Source: Gari tellinella (Eukaryota; Mollusca; Bivalvia; Cardiida; Psammobiidae). From it: 64,000 nt of DNA. The notes beneath the pieces were generated by a model. The model worked only from the letters and a program-made list of their open reading frames with translations, was not told the origin of the DNA and made no database searches. The position numbers and the translations under genes are program-made. Positions 22,562 to 37,500 of the stretch are shown here, piece by piece. The stretch lies in assembly GCA_922989275.2 (NCBI GenBank), contig OV277864.1, positions 69,134,158-69,198,157 on the forward strand. The letters are read 5' to 3'. Every line of letters begins with the position of its first letter. The first letter of the stretch is position 1.

Positions 22562-25500
22562 TTAAGTCTTCTTCGTCCCGGCTACAGTTCTTTCGTCCCA
22601 GTCAGGCCAAAACAATTGTTTTATTCTGTCAAGGTACTCCACTAAATTTGAAAGATCACCTGAAACAAAATATATCACAATGTACCATGTTTACAAGTTT
22701 TATGTCTAGTTTCAAATTATGACCGAACAATCTTCCCTTTGGAAAGATAATTTTTACAAAATAACTGTTAATAAGATTGACTTTTTTTTTTTAATCTCGG
22801 GGAAGACAGTTTGAATCCTGACCAGGCACTGGGTTACCCGGCGTCTAATCTTGGTTCAAACTGTTTGCATACGACATATTTTGTTTATAAGCACACTCAC
22901 GTTTTAGTAACTGGAGTATTTTTTACTTGTCCCTTACTACTACTTTCGGTCATGGGAGGTGTCTCGTGATTTCTTCTCAAGGACAGGACGTCATCAATGC
23001 TAGCGAAGAAAGAGTAGCATTAAGTCAAACAATCGAGAAATTAGCATCTGATCTGGATTCAGCTTGGTTTTTATACGCCCGTCTTCAAACAGGACGTATT
23101 GTGTTATGGCGCTGTCCGTCCGTCCGTTAACTTTTTCATGTCCGCTCTCTAACTCAAACAAATTTATTCTAATCCTTTTGTAACTTGGTCAGAATGTGTA
23201 TGACCATAATGTCTCGGTCAAGTTTGATAACCAGCAGGAATACTCCAGACAATCAAGAGGTATGCCCCTTTTTTCGTCAAAAACGGGCATATTTTAGTTT
23301 GTCCGCTCTCTAACTTAGACAAGTTTATTCCAATCCTTTTGAAACTTGGTCAGAATGTGAATGACCAAATTGTCTTGGTCAAGTTGGATAACCAGCAAGA
23401 TTGCCTTTGACATTCAAGAACAATGCTCCTTTTTTCGTAAAAAACGGGCATATTTTAGTGTGTCCGCTCTCTAACTCGAACAAATTTATTCCAATCCTTT
23501 TGAAACTTAATAAGCATGTGTATGACTATTATGTCTCGATCATGTTCCAAAACAAGCAAGATTACCATAGGCATTCAAGAGTTATGCCCCTTTTTTCGTC
23601 AAAAACGGGCATGTTTTAATTTGTCTGCTCTCTAACTCAAAGAAATTTATTTCAATCCTTTTGAAACTTGGTCAAAATGTGTTTTACCGAAATGTCTTGG
23701 TCATGTCGGATAACCAGTAAGATTGCGCAAGATATTCAATAGTTATTCCCCTTTTTTCGTCAAAAACAGGCATTTTTTAGTTTGTCCGCTCTCTAACTCA
23801 TAAAAATTTATTCCAATCCTTTTGAAACTTGGTCAGAATGTGTATGACAAAAATGTATTGGTCATGTCGGATAACCAGCAAGATTACCTTAGACATTCAA
23901 GAGTTATCCCCTTTTATCGTCAAAAATTGGTATGTTTTAGTTTGACCGCCCTCTAACTCAAACAAGTTTATTCAAATCCTTTTGAAACTTGGTTAGCATG
24001 TGTTTGACTATAATGTCTCTATTATGTTCCATAACCAGCAAGATTTCCCCAGACATTCAATAGTTATGTCCCTTTTATCGTCCAAAACGGGCATTTTTTA
24101 GTTTGTCCGCTTTCTAACTCAAACAAATTTATTCCAATACTATTGATACTTCGCCAGCATGTAACCCCTAACTTTCAGGGTTCTTCCCCCGTTTGTTCAC
24201 TTTATCTTGATAGGGTTTTAGTATGACTACATTTTAAGATCAATTTGACGAGCGTATACTGTGCCCTGCTTGTGGTGCTCTTGTTGCAGTTTGTTTATGG
24301 AGTTTAATAGTCACAATCTGAAGTAAAAGAACTGATAGTTTTTAAAAATTCAAAATAATGCCGTACACATCGCCATGAAAACCACTGCGTAATATGCCTT
24401 ATTATATGCCTTGCAGCTTTTGTGCTTGTATCTGTACAGTAAGATACAATACGACAATATTGTTCTGCTTCAAATATCAAATGTTTCTGGAAAGAGATCT
24501 AAAATGATTTTAACAACCAAATAATTATTGGTGGTGTATATTCGAGGCATATACCGGCGGTAGTAGTCCAAGTGGCAACACGTAGGACTACGGTATCAGG
24601 GGTCGTGAGTTCGATCCTCCGCCGGACCAGCGGCCTTACTAGGTTTTTTCCGAGTCCCCCATGATGTACAGGAATGTTCTTGAGCAAGATATGTACCGCG
24701 CATTGCTCCTCTCAACCCAGGGGTTAAATGGGTACCTGTGAAGGGTCTGAGTCTGTACTGCGGCTGCCTACGCGCCATATGTTAGCAGTGCTCAATATTG
24801 TACGCAATATGGCTCGAAGATCAGGGGGGGGGGGGGGGGGGGGTTAAAGTACAGTCGGCTGAGCGGTCATTCCGACTGATAGTAGACTATAACTTGGTAT
24901 ATTACTTTTTATAATATTATAATAAACACATCACCAGTTAACTTTGCGCTACATAGCGTTGTACTCAGCTCGAGACGTTCTTGACAGAATCGGCCGATCA
25001 GACTCGCGTTAATGCGCTCGTCAGATCGGTCGTTTCCTCCAAGAACGTCTCGAGCTGCATACATTGCGCTGTATCCCACCACCAACTGGTAATGTGTATG
25101 TTTTTTTTATTTGAAAAACGTTTCAAGAGGTGCCTTTTTCCGATGGTTGCTGCCGCAGGTACTTGCTAGTATGTTTTTTACCCTTCCTGTATACTAAAAA
25201 AAGTCTTAAACATTTTAAAAAGTACCTAAAGGAAAGGAAACAACTTACTCGTCTCCTCACATTATATAATACAGATACCTTGCAATACTTAAACTCATTA
25301 AGACCTGTTTACCAACACAGATGTCTGGTGTATGCCATCGTTCTTGGCTTCGAATACTAAACACAGCACAATCTACTTCAATAGGCTTGTCTTCTCGCAA
25401 TACCTGACAATACATACATATCAAGACCTGTTTAGCAGGACAGGTGTCTGGTGTATGTCATCGCACTTGGCTTAGAATACCAAAAACAACACTGTCCGCC

Positions 25501-28500
25501 TCCGTAGGCTTGTCTCTTCCCATCATAAATGTATTTTCACCTAGGAATACCTGACAATACTTACTCACTAAGACCTGTTTACCAGGACAGGTGTCTGGTG
25601 TATGCCATCGTACTTGGCTTAGAATACCAAACACAGCACAGTCCACCTCCGTAGGCTTGTCTCCTCCCATTATATAGAATAGATACCGACACTACTTACT
25701 CATTAAGACCTGTTTACCAGGACAGGTGTCTGGTGTATGCCATCGTACTTGGCTTAGAATACCAAAAACAGCACAGTCCACCTCCGTAGGCTTGTCTCCT
25801 CCCATTATATAGAATATATACCGACACTACTTACTCGTTAAGACCTGTTTACCAGGACAGGTGTCTGGTGTATGCCATCGTACTTGGCTTAGAATATTAA
25901 ACACAACACAGTCCACCTCCGTAGGCTTGTCTCCTCCCATTATATAGAATATATACCGACACTACTTACTCGTTAAGACCTGTTTACCAGGGCAGGTGTC
26001 TGGTGTATGCCATCGTACTTGGCTTAGAATACCAAAAACAGCACAGTCCACCTCCGTAGGCTTGTCTTCTCCCATTATAAACTTCTTGTCACCTAGGGGA
26101 CAAAACAAACGCCAGCTGAGAAAGCAGTGAATCTGATATGTAATGGTGCAAAAAGGTACAGATACGATGAACAATTATAAGCAGAGCTCCTTATTATAAT
26201 GCAAAGTAAATCATGTACCTCTGATTGGCTACCGAGCCGTAGACGTGATTCTAAGTATCCTGTGAGCTGACAGGGTACGTAGAAATGTAGCTATTTTCAT
26301 TGGTTGGCATGTCTCTGATCAGGATCTAAGCTGTTTGCCATTTGTTTTCAAATTTCATCAGTAATACTGCCTTAAATCTTACTTTGAAACGATATTGCAG
26401 ACAACAATATTGAAGCAGAAAACAATAAGGCGGTGAAGGAGAAAATCTCACGAGACTTTTGATCACGTGTTTACGCTTAAACTTTTTTTTCGTTGCAAAC
26501 AGCGTGGAGCCAGAAGAGACGCCCGATAACCCTGCGTCTGTGTAGGACCAGCACTGTTTGCAATTTGGATGGAAATAAATCGTTTGAAAATACAAAACCT
26601 TGTAATCTTTTAAATTTTATTGAATTGCGTTTAGGTTTAATTTGCGTCTAAACCGAAAAAACAGGGCGTCTTTTCGACTGTGTCCATCTTTCCAAGAGCT
26701 CCTAAACTTTAATAAGTGTCCTGCAGTAATCGTATAATGACTTCTTCTTGAAAATAATTCTCAAGCATTTGATTGGTCAGGTTTGACCCTAGGCTCAATC
26801 AAATGCTTGAGAACGCACTCAGACTCAACTCAAAAGCTTTATAAGCATGAACCCAGTCGAGACCAACATCAAACAGCTTATGTAGGAGATCTGGGTATGA
26901 ACTGGTTTCCTTCACTTGATATAGATGCACTCTTTCTTGTTCCTTTTTCATTAATTATTTTAGTAGCTCAGATATTGTTGGCGGGACTTTATATGTGAAT
27001 ATTCAATAGGGAAAGGCTTAAACTTTTTTATACCTAGAACAGTAGATAGTTGCCTCAAGTCAAAGACCATCATCTGATGGACCTCCTCTTTCGTGTGTCT
27101 CCCGATACCTGTGATATATTCACGCTTTTTTATTTGGCGGGATATGATTGGCCCTATATATTTAGGCAGTGACGGCAAGAAGTTGACAAGGTCGGCAGCA
27201 AGCAGATGGAATCTAGTGTACACGTTCAAACTGGAAAAAACGTGCATATAGTGTAGAAGACGTTATTCTTTCCCTTTTTAACGATTGAGCTACGCATTTG
27301 TAATAAATTGTTGTTTTGTTGTGTTGTGTCAAATTCTGACGATTTTCTTTTTTATTTGAGTGGCAAATTGTTTGGAGCTTGGTCAGACGCCAAATTACCC
27401 GACGTCTATTCCGGCTCCAAATTGTTTGCAATTTTAAATTTGCATATATAAATGTGCATAGCATAAACTTATAAAATTATTATTATTATTATTATTACTA
27501 TCATTGTAATTGTCATTGTAATTAGTAATACATGTATACGTATAATATTGTTGTTGATATAGATGAACTAGTATCACTATTACTGCCATTACAGGGCTGC
27601 CATAAGTTGACTTGAAAAATCCTAAGATTTCCAAACTTGCATTTTTCAAGTGCGATTTTACGAATCGTACCTTTACCTCCCTCGCCTGTTGCTAGTTTTG
27701 TTGATATGTGGCTGCTTAAAGCAGCCTGGATGTAAAGCAGAATGCGCATTAAGGCGCATTCTGTTTTACTTTCAGCCTGCTTTAAGCTATCATGTACTAG
27801 AAAAAAAAATCTTCATGACTGAAATAAATAAAGGTATTTCCTTGATCTATGAAATTGTACGTATGCATGTGAGGGACTGCTCTCGTGTTTTTGTATGTAT
27901 AAAAACTGAAAAAATAACAGATTACTGCACACTGGTTGATGATAACTAATTTACAAAATGTATCTGTTCTTAACCCTTTCCCCCATAGAAGCGACTTTTA
28001 GCGTATTTAATTAATTCCTCCGCTGAAGAAAAATAGTTCCAGTTTATACCCTCATGAACAATTACCATTACAAATATTTTATATAGCCTAGCAGATTTTA
28101 GCTTAAAGCAGGCTGAAAGTAAAGGCACATTCTGCTTTACTTTCAACCTGCTTTAAGTGGTCACCTGTCTTCAAAACTAGAAATAGGCTATGAGGTAATG
28201 GGTTAACTCATTTACACATGGTCCTTTTAACACTTTCGCATCATAACTGACAGGATTCAAACTGTCCGAAACTGGTTTCGATATGTCTTCGGTCAATCTG
28301 CCTTAAATCTCACTTTGAAATGATACTTAAGGCAACAATTTTATAACAAACGATATAAGGACGATAAAGGGATTAACCTGTGTGTGTCTAGCGTCCCATA
28401 AAAGGGACATGAGCAAACAGTGTAGATTCTGATCAGACGCCGCATTATGCGGCGTCTGATTAGAGTCTACACTGTTTGCAGATAGGAATTTCAATATAAG

Positions 28501-31500
28501 AGCCGCATGGGGCCCTAAATCGCTCACCTGGTAACCACGGTTACGGTCATGATGACAGCAAACTGGGCAAGTGGTTTCGGGAAAAGACGATTTGTATTTA
28601 GCTTTCATTTAGCCATATCGGGAAAACCAGGTAGATTATCATAATTGGATCATTTGTATAAACTTATTTTCAATTATGGACCAGTAATCAGTTTTCACTA
28701 TAAGCCATCATGGGTTAATTCACCTCCGCCCACTGGCGGCCATGTTATTTGAAGTAGGAAGATTATTGAAGAAAAATTGCAGAGGGTCACCCACGAATCA
28801 TTTGTGTCAAATTATTCTTAAATGAGACCAGAAGTTTCAGAGACAAATATTTTTTTATTTTTTTTCTAAACAGTAGTATAAGGAAAACTAGCCCCACCAA
28901 CTGACCGCTATGTATTTTAAAATAACAAAAATATTTTAAGAAATCTTGTAAAGAGTCTTCAATGGATAATTTGGGAAATTATTTTCAGTTTGGACCAGTT
29001 GTTTCAGAGAAGAAGATTTTTGAAGTTTTTACTACACAGTTATATAAAGAAGACTTGCCCCATCCACTGGCGGTCATATTTTTTTAAGATAACACAATAA
29101 TTTAAAACAAGATGGTAGAACGTCTTCCACTGATCATTTGTGTAAAATTATTTTCAATTTTGACAAGAAGTTTCAGAGAAGAAGATTTGTAAAGTTTTTA
29201 CTTTACAGTAACATAAGGAAAACATGCACCACCAACTAGCTGCCATGACAATTGTTTTTCAAAAATCTGGTAGAGGGTCACCTATGGATCATTTGGGTGG
29301 AATTACTTTCAAATCGGACCCGTTGTTTCAGAAAAGAAGATTTTTAAAGTTTTCACTATATAGCCATAAAAAGAAAATATGCCCCATCCACTGGCGGCCA
29401 TGTTTTTTTAAGCTACGAAATGTATTTAAAGAAATCTGATTGAAGGTCACAAATTGATCATTCATGCAAACCTATTTCCAATTCGGATCAGTAGTTTTTG
29501 ACGAGAAGATTTTTTAAGTTTTTTTCAATTTGAAGAAATCTGAGAGAGTACCCTACAAGAAGCAATCCTATGAAGTTTTAATGAAATTGACCCAGTGGTT
29601 TCCAAGAAGAAGATCTTTTTTAAAAAGTTATCTCATACTGATAGGTAAACTCTTCATTCCACTTCTGTATAGCCCACGCCACTGCCCTTTCCTCTTGGCT
29701 CAGGGATTTGTTAAGGTCCACATTGAACTCCTTGTTCAGGAAGTTGATGATCAGCTGAGAGTCACCCATGGTTACTCCGTTGTACTCAATCCAGGGTATC
29801 ATGTGTTTAGGTCCACCATCCATCCCGAACTCCGGCTGTGTAAAGAGAATAGCAAAACGTCAATTGACGAACATAACTTTAAAATAATAATACTAATAAA
29901 GACTTTATTTCAAGAGGGTAACAAAATTAGAACACACAAGCAACTAATCTTGAAAACATCCACATTCAACATTCCCATTTTCCCGTTAATCCTTTCACTC
30001 TCAATGACGCTTTAAAGCGCGTTCGCAAAGAGTCAGTGTATGATCAGACGCCGCGTAACGCATCGTCTGATCAGGACCCAAACTGTTTGACTATAATAAT
30101 TGTGCTTGCTTAACTTTTTCAGTATGAATAAACAATGCTGATCTATAGGCCCTGTTCTTGTCCATACAGCACATAAATTTATATGACTGAACGGCAAACA
30201 GAGCAGATCCTAACAAGACGCCGTATATGGCACCGTCAGGGTCTACTCTGTTTGCTAATGCATGTTTTATGCTACATGTAGACATTACGCTTTACGAAGT
30301 TTTAACCCCTTCACTGCCGTGACGTCATCAATTGTTAAAAAAAAATGTCGTCTGCGTGTTTTTCTCAAAATGATTTTTTACGTATTTTGATTTAAGAAAT
30401 TTTGAAATGAGTGTCAAATAGTTTTGGATCCTGATCGGACGACGCAAAAATTATGTTCGATATAGTAGAGAATAAAATATTTAACATGTATTGTAAGGTG
30501 TAGAGTGGGATGGATCTCCGACCCACATACACCTATACACGGAGATAATAAAATATTGAACTGAAAAAAAAGAAACATGCAGCACAAATGTGAAGAAAAA
30601 AGCCCCTCAAGACTGTCAGCTTAACCCTTAATAAGACTGAATGTGTCAAGAAATAAATGTTTTTCTTACCTTAAAAGGTATTTTGGTAATCCTGAGATAG
30701 GTTTCTAATTTCATGACAAAGACACCAAGGTTTGGGGCAAAGTCTCCCATTGGATACTGGTGCAAAATAACTGTGTCTTTCGGGTAGTCCACACCACATA
30801 TCCTTAAAGGAAGTACATGCACATGTAAATCAAACTAAGAAAAGTCTTTATTGACAAGTAAGTAATGAATACAATGGAGGGGACATCATTTTTTCCCATT
30901 TAACGCGTTTACACTAATAAAAAAAAATTCCATCATATTTCTACGGATATGAACTTATCGATTTGAAACGCGACAGTACGACAATATGACGGTGATAGTC
31001 GTCAGTACGACGGTGAAAACACGACGGTGATAACACGACAAAACGACGGTGATAACACGACAATACGACGGTGATAACACGACAATATGACGGTGATAAC
31101 ACGACAATATGACGGTGATAACACGACAATATGACGGTGATAGGCGTCAGTACGACGGTGAAAACACGACAATAATACGGTGATAGTACGACACTACGAC
31201 GGTGATATCACGACAATACGACGGTGAAAACACGACAATACGACGGTGATAAAACGACAAAACGACGGTGATAACACGACAATACGACGGTGATAACACG
31301 ACAATATGACGGTGATAACACGACAATATGACGGTGATAACACGACAATATGACGGTGATAGTCGTCAGTACGACGGTGAAAACACGACAATACGACGGT
31401 GATAACACGACAATACGACGGTGATAACACGACAATAATACGGTGATAGTACGACACTACGACGGTGATAACACGACAATAAGACGGTGATAACACGACA

Positions 31501-34500
31501 ATAATACGGTGATAGTACGACACTACGACGGTGATAACACGACAATACGACGGTGAAAACACGACAATACGACGGTGATAAAACGACAATACGACGGTGA
31601 TAACACGACATTACGGCGGTGATAACATGACAATACGACGGTGATAACACGACAATACGACGGTGATAACACGACAATATGACGGTGATAGTCGTCAATA
31701 CGACGGTGAAAACACGACAATACGACGGCGATAACACGACAATAATACGGTGATAGTACGACACTACGACGGTGATAAGACGACAATACGACGGTGATAA
31801 CACGACAATACGACGGTGATAACACGACAATAATACGGTGATAGTACGACACTACGACGGTGATAACATGACAGTACGACGGTGATAGTCGATAGTACTA
31901 CAGTGATAACACGACAATACGACGGTGATAACACGACAATAATACGGTGATAGTACGACACTACGACGGTGATAACACGACAATACGACGGTGATAACAC
32001 GACAGTACAACGGTGATAGTCGACAGTACGACGGTGATAACACGACAATACGACGGTTAAAACACGACAATACGACGGTGATAACACGACAATAATACGG
32101 TGATAGTACGAAAATACGACAGTGATAGTACGACAGCACGACGGTAATAACACGACAATACTACGGTGATAGTACGACGGTGAAAACAGGAAAGTTCGAC
32201 GGTGTTAACACGACAATACGACGGTTATAACACGTTACTATTACGGTGATATAAGATACTACGACGGTGATATAAGACAGTACAACGGTGATAACACGAC
32301 AGTTAGACGGTGATAGAAAGACAACACGACGGTGATAACATGACAGTTCGACGGTGATAGAAAGACACTACGGCGGTGATAACACGACAGTACGACGGTG
32401 ATAACACGACGGTACGACGGTGATAGTACGACAGTACGACGGTGATAACACGACAGTTCGACGGTGATAGAAAGACACTACGCCGGTGATAACATGACAT
32501 ACGACGATGATAGAAAGACACTACGACGGTGATAACACGACAGTATGACGGTGATAGAAAGACACTAAGACGGTGATAACACGACAGTACGACGGTGGTA
32601 GTGCGACACTACGACGGTGATAACATGACAGTTCGACGGTGATAGAAGGACACTACGACGGTGATAACACGACAGTTCGACGGTGATAGAAAGACAGTAC
32701 GACGGTGATAACACGACCAGTTCGACCGTGATAGAAAGACACTACGACGGTGATACCACGACAGTTCGACGGTGATAGAAATACAGTACGACGGTGATAA
32801 CACGACAGTTCGACGGTAATAGAAAGACACTACAACGGTGATACCACGACAGTTTGACAGTGATAGTTCGACAGTATGACGGTGATAACTTACGACAGTC
32901 AGTACGACGGTGATAATACGACAGTACGAATGTGATAATACGACAGTACGACGGTGATAACACGACAGTTCGACGGTGATAGTCGACAGTACGACGGTGA
33001 TAACACAACAGTTCGACGGTGATAGAAAGACACTACGACAGTGATAACATGACAGTAAGACGGTGATAGTACGACACTACGACGGTGATAACACGACAGT
33101 TCGACGGTGATAGAAAGACACTACGACGGTGATAACACGACAGTTCGACGGTGATAGAAAGACAGTACGACTGTGATAACACGACAGTTCGACGGTGATA
33201 GTTCGACAGTACGACGGTGATAACTTACGACAGTCAGTACGACGGTACGACGGTGATAATACGACAGTACGACGGTGATGGTACGACACTACGACGGGGA
33301 TAATACGACAGTACGACGTTGATAGGCAACAGTACGACGGTGATAGTACGACACTACGACGGTGATAACATGACAGTACGACGGTGATAGAAAGACACTA
33401 CGACGGTGATAACACGACTGTACGACGGTGATAGGCGACAGTTCGACGGTGATAGAAATACACTACGACGGTGATAACACGACAGTACGACGGTGATAGG
33501 CGACAGTTCGACGGTGATAGAAATACACTACGACGGTGATATCACGACAGTACGACGGTGATAGAAAGACACTACGACGGTGATAACATGACAGTTCGAC
33601 GGTGATAGAAAGACACTACGACGGTGATAACACGACAGTACGACGGTGATAGGCGACAGTTCGACGGTGATAGAAATACACTACGACGGTGATAACACGA
33701 CAGTACGACGGTGATAGTCGACAGTACGACGGTGATAACACGACAGTACGACGATGCTAGTACGACACTACGACGGTGATTACACGACAGTTCGACGGTG
33801 AAACAAAGACACTACGACGGTGATAGCATGACAGTACGACGGTGATAGTACGACAGTACGACGGTGATAACACGACAGTACGACGGTGATAGAAAAACAG
33901 TACGACGGTGATAACACGACAGTACGACGTTGATAGAAAGACAGTACGACGGTGATAACACTACAGTACGACGGGAATAGTCGACAGTACGACGGTGATA
34001 ACACGACTCTACGACGGTGGAAAAACGACACTACGACGGTGATAACACGACAGTACGACGGTGATAGTACGACAATACGACGGTGATAGAACGACACAAC
34101 GACGGTGATATTACGACACTACGACGGTGATAACATGACAGTACGACGTTGATAGAAAGACAGTACGACGGTGATAACACGACAGTACGACGGTGATAGT
34201 CGACAGTACGACGGTGATAAAACGACACTACGACGGTGGAAACACGACAATACGACGGTGATAACACGACAGTACGACGGTGATAGTACGACACTACGAC
34301 GGTGATAGTCGACAGTACGACGGTGATAACATGACAGTTCGACGGTGATAGAAAAAAACTACGACGGTGATAACATGACAGTACGACGGTGATAGAAAAA
34401 CACTTCGACGGTGATAACACGACAGTACGACGGTGATAACACGACACTACGACGGTGGAAACACGACACTACGACGGTGATAACCCGACAGTACGACGGT

Positions 34501-37500
34501 GATAGTACGACACTACGACGGTGGAAACACGACAGTACGACGGTGATACCTTACGACAGTCAGTACGACGGTACGACGGTGATAATACGACAGTACTTCA
34601 GTGATGGTACGACGGTGGAAACACGACAGTTCGACTGTGATAGTTCGACAGTACGACGGTGATAACTTGCGACAGTCAGTACGACTGTACGACGGTGATA
34701 ATACGACAGTACGACGATGATGGTACGACAGTACGACGGTGATAGTCGACAGTACGACGGTGATAACATGACAGTTCGACGGTGATAGAAAGACACTACG
34801 ACGGTGATAACACGACGGTACGACGGGTATAGTACGACACTTAGATGGTTGAAACACGACAGTTCGACGGTGATAGTTTGACAGTACGAAGGTGATAACT
34901 TACGACAGTCAGTACGACGGTACGACGGTGATAGTACGACAGTACGACGGTGATGGTACGACAGTACGACGGTTGAAACACGACAGTTCGACGGTGATGG
35001 TACGACAGTACGACGGTGATAACTAACGACAGTCAGTACGACGGTACGACGGTTATAATACGACAGTACGACGGTGATGGTACGACACTACGACGGTGAT
35101 AACATGACAGTTCGACGGTGATGGTACGACAGTACGACGGTGATAACTAACGACAGTCAGGACGACGGTACGACGGTGATAATACGACAGTACGACGGTG
35201 ATGGTACGACAGTTCGACGGTGATAGAAATACAGGACGACGGTGATAACATGACAGTTCGACGGTGATAGAAAGACACTACGACGGTGATAACACGACAG
35301 TACGATGGTGATAGTACGACACTACGACGGTGGAAACACGACAGTTCGACGGTGATAGTTCGACAGTACGACGGTGATAATACGACAGTACGACGGTGAT
35401 GGTACGACAGTACGACGGTTGAAACACGACAGTTCGACGGTGATGGTACGACAGTACGACGGTGATAACTTACGACAGTCAGTACGACGGTACGACGGTG
35501 ATAATACGACAGTACGACGGTGATGGTACGACAGTACGACGGTGATAATACGACAGTACGACGGTGATGGTACGACAATACGACGGTGATAGGCGACAGT
35601 ACGACGGTGATAATTTACGACAGTACAACGGTGAGGTGATAGTACGACAGTACGACGGTGATAAGTTACGACAGTCAGTACGACGGTGATAGTACGACAG
35701 TTCGGCGCAGATAGTACGACAGTATGACGGTGATAGTCGACAGTACGACGATGATAACTGATCAAAACTGTTTGCAAATGCGCTTTTTGGCATCATTGAG
35801 AGTGAAGGAGTTAAGAATAGATAAGTTGCAGATGACACGTATTGTGTATGTAAGATGGAGTTAACCCTTTCATGGTGAAATTCACGATGAGCTAGGTTTT
35901 TTGCCGTTCATTCCCGAAGTGCCGTCTGACTTAATATTATTGCCTGCATGGTCGTTTCGAAGTTAGTTTTCAGGTAGTATAGCCCAGTTTGGATCCCGAT
36001 CAGACGACATGGCGTCTGAACCGGATACAAACTGTTTACAACGGCGACCTTGTGCGACTTCGGCGTTGATAGAAGCGGTTAACACGTTTAACCGGATAAT
36101 ACCGAATAGATACAAAAATAATGTAATAGGTGTTTATATGGGCTTAATTACCGGTATCACACGCTCATAAATTTAGATGGTGCCGCCTGGCGTAGAAAAC
36201 AGTATTTAAATTATTGCAATATACGAACAAATTGATTGTCTTTTTCAATTCGTAGTTTGCGATATGTTAGTTTTGGATGCGTCTTTTTTCCCATCGAAGA
36301 CGGGAATGTTATCTCTTTTAACCTACTGGTTGAAACGATTTATTAACCAATCAGTAATGATCAGAAATCTTGGTCAATGATCGCTTGCTTGAACTGCAGC
36401 ACTCTCATTGGCCGAATGCCTAGAGGTCAGAGACCGCAAATACATTTTTCATATACATGTACCTCCATATTACGTTCAAGGCTGTACTGACCAAATTTGA
36501 ACAACTTGCCTACTGTATTTATTTGCATGCATGCCTGTGATCCTGTTTAAATCTGTTTTATTTGTTACTTGTTTATTATAACGTTTACCTATGTTTGTCG
36601 GAGTAAAAGCCCTACAGGGCTTATGTTATTTTGTTAAACCTGTCCGACGTAAAATAAAATTTGTCTATGTCTATGTCTATGTCTATGTCTATAGACATTT
36701 TAAGTACGGAATTATACACTGGGCCAACCTGTGTATAATCCTGTATCAAGTTTATAAAATGAATACTGTTCACTCCCAAAATATCTTTCGACGGAATATC
36801 TTTTTTGAAGATATTTCTTGTCACCTTTGGCATGCTATGAGTGACTTTGTGATAACCTTTTCAAACAGTTTAGACCCAGATAAGACGTACGTCGAGTAAC
36901 TCGATGTCTGATCAGAATCAAAACTGTTCGACAGTTTGCTAGTGTTTTCTGCGATAATGTTTGATTAGCATGCCAAATGTTAATAGATAGCCCGTATTTC
37001 ATTCCCACACAGGGAGTGAGCCTGGTTATTATGTTTTGTTGATTTTGTTGTTACATATTTTACATGTACTGAAAGTAACAAATAAACTGTAATAAATTAT
37101 AAGGACTAGTTGCATATGCCTGTGTGTAGAGCTATACGGTATGTAATTACGACCTTATGTAATGGACGCTAACATCTATACTTCTTGCGAACGTTTGTTA
37201 AATCTTTTACTCTCAATAACGCCTGAAAGCGCGTTTGCAAACAGTTTGGGCCCTGATCAGACGCCGCGTCTGGCTCAAACTGTTTCACACTCTTGTCGAT
37301 ATTAATTAAGTCATACAACAATGAATTTTAACTTTTAAACGTGTATTGCAGACAGCAATACTGAAGCAGACGACAATACATGTAAACCGGTGAAGGGGTA
37401 AAAAAATCCCGAAGAATTTGATCATGAAAGGCTTAACTCATTTACTGATAAGTTACATGTGACTCAGTGCAAAAAGAAACGCACGTTGTGCTCAGGCGCA

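Noticed and set aside
25300..25985. Exon-5 copies as mutually exclusive alternative exons
   Set aside because: The copies lack the AG acceptor and exon start, or carry a stop and a lost donor. Only 25988-26092 has both splice sites and the right phase.
25970..25987. Exon 5 of gene A ending after CCTGGTAAACAG with a GTCTTA donor
   Set aside because: The GTAAAC donor six bases earlier gives the phase that fits exon 6 in both paralogues; the other choice breaks the frame.
29530..30015. 161-codon open frame on the + strand
   Set aside because: It runs antisense through exon 3 of gene A and into satellite sequence. The real coding text is on the - strand.
30968..35757. Minisatellite as a CRISPR array
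   Set aside because: Units are contiguous at 20-22 bp with no unique spacers.
30941..35838. Many long open frames on the - strand rich in YHRR and VVLSPSYCR text
   Set aside because: They are translations of the 22-bp minisatellite in three frames (66-bp period). They overlap each other and have no promoter, splice or domain evidence.
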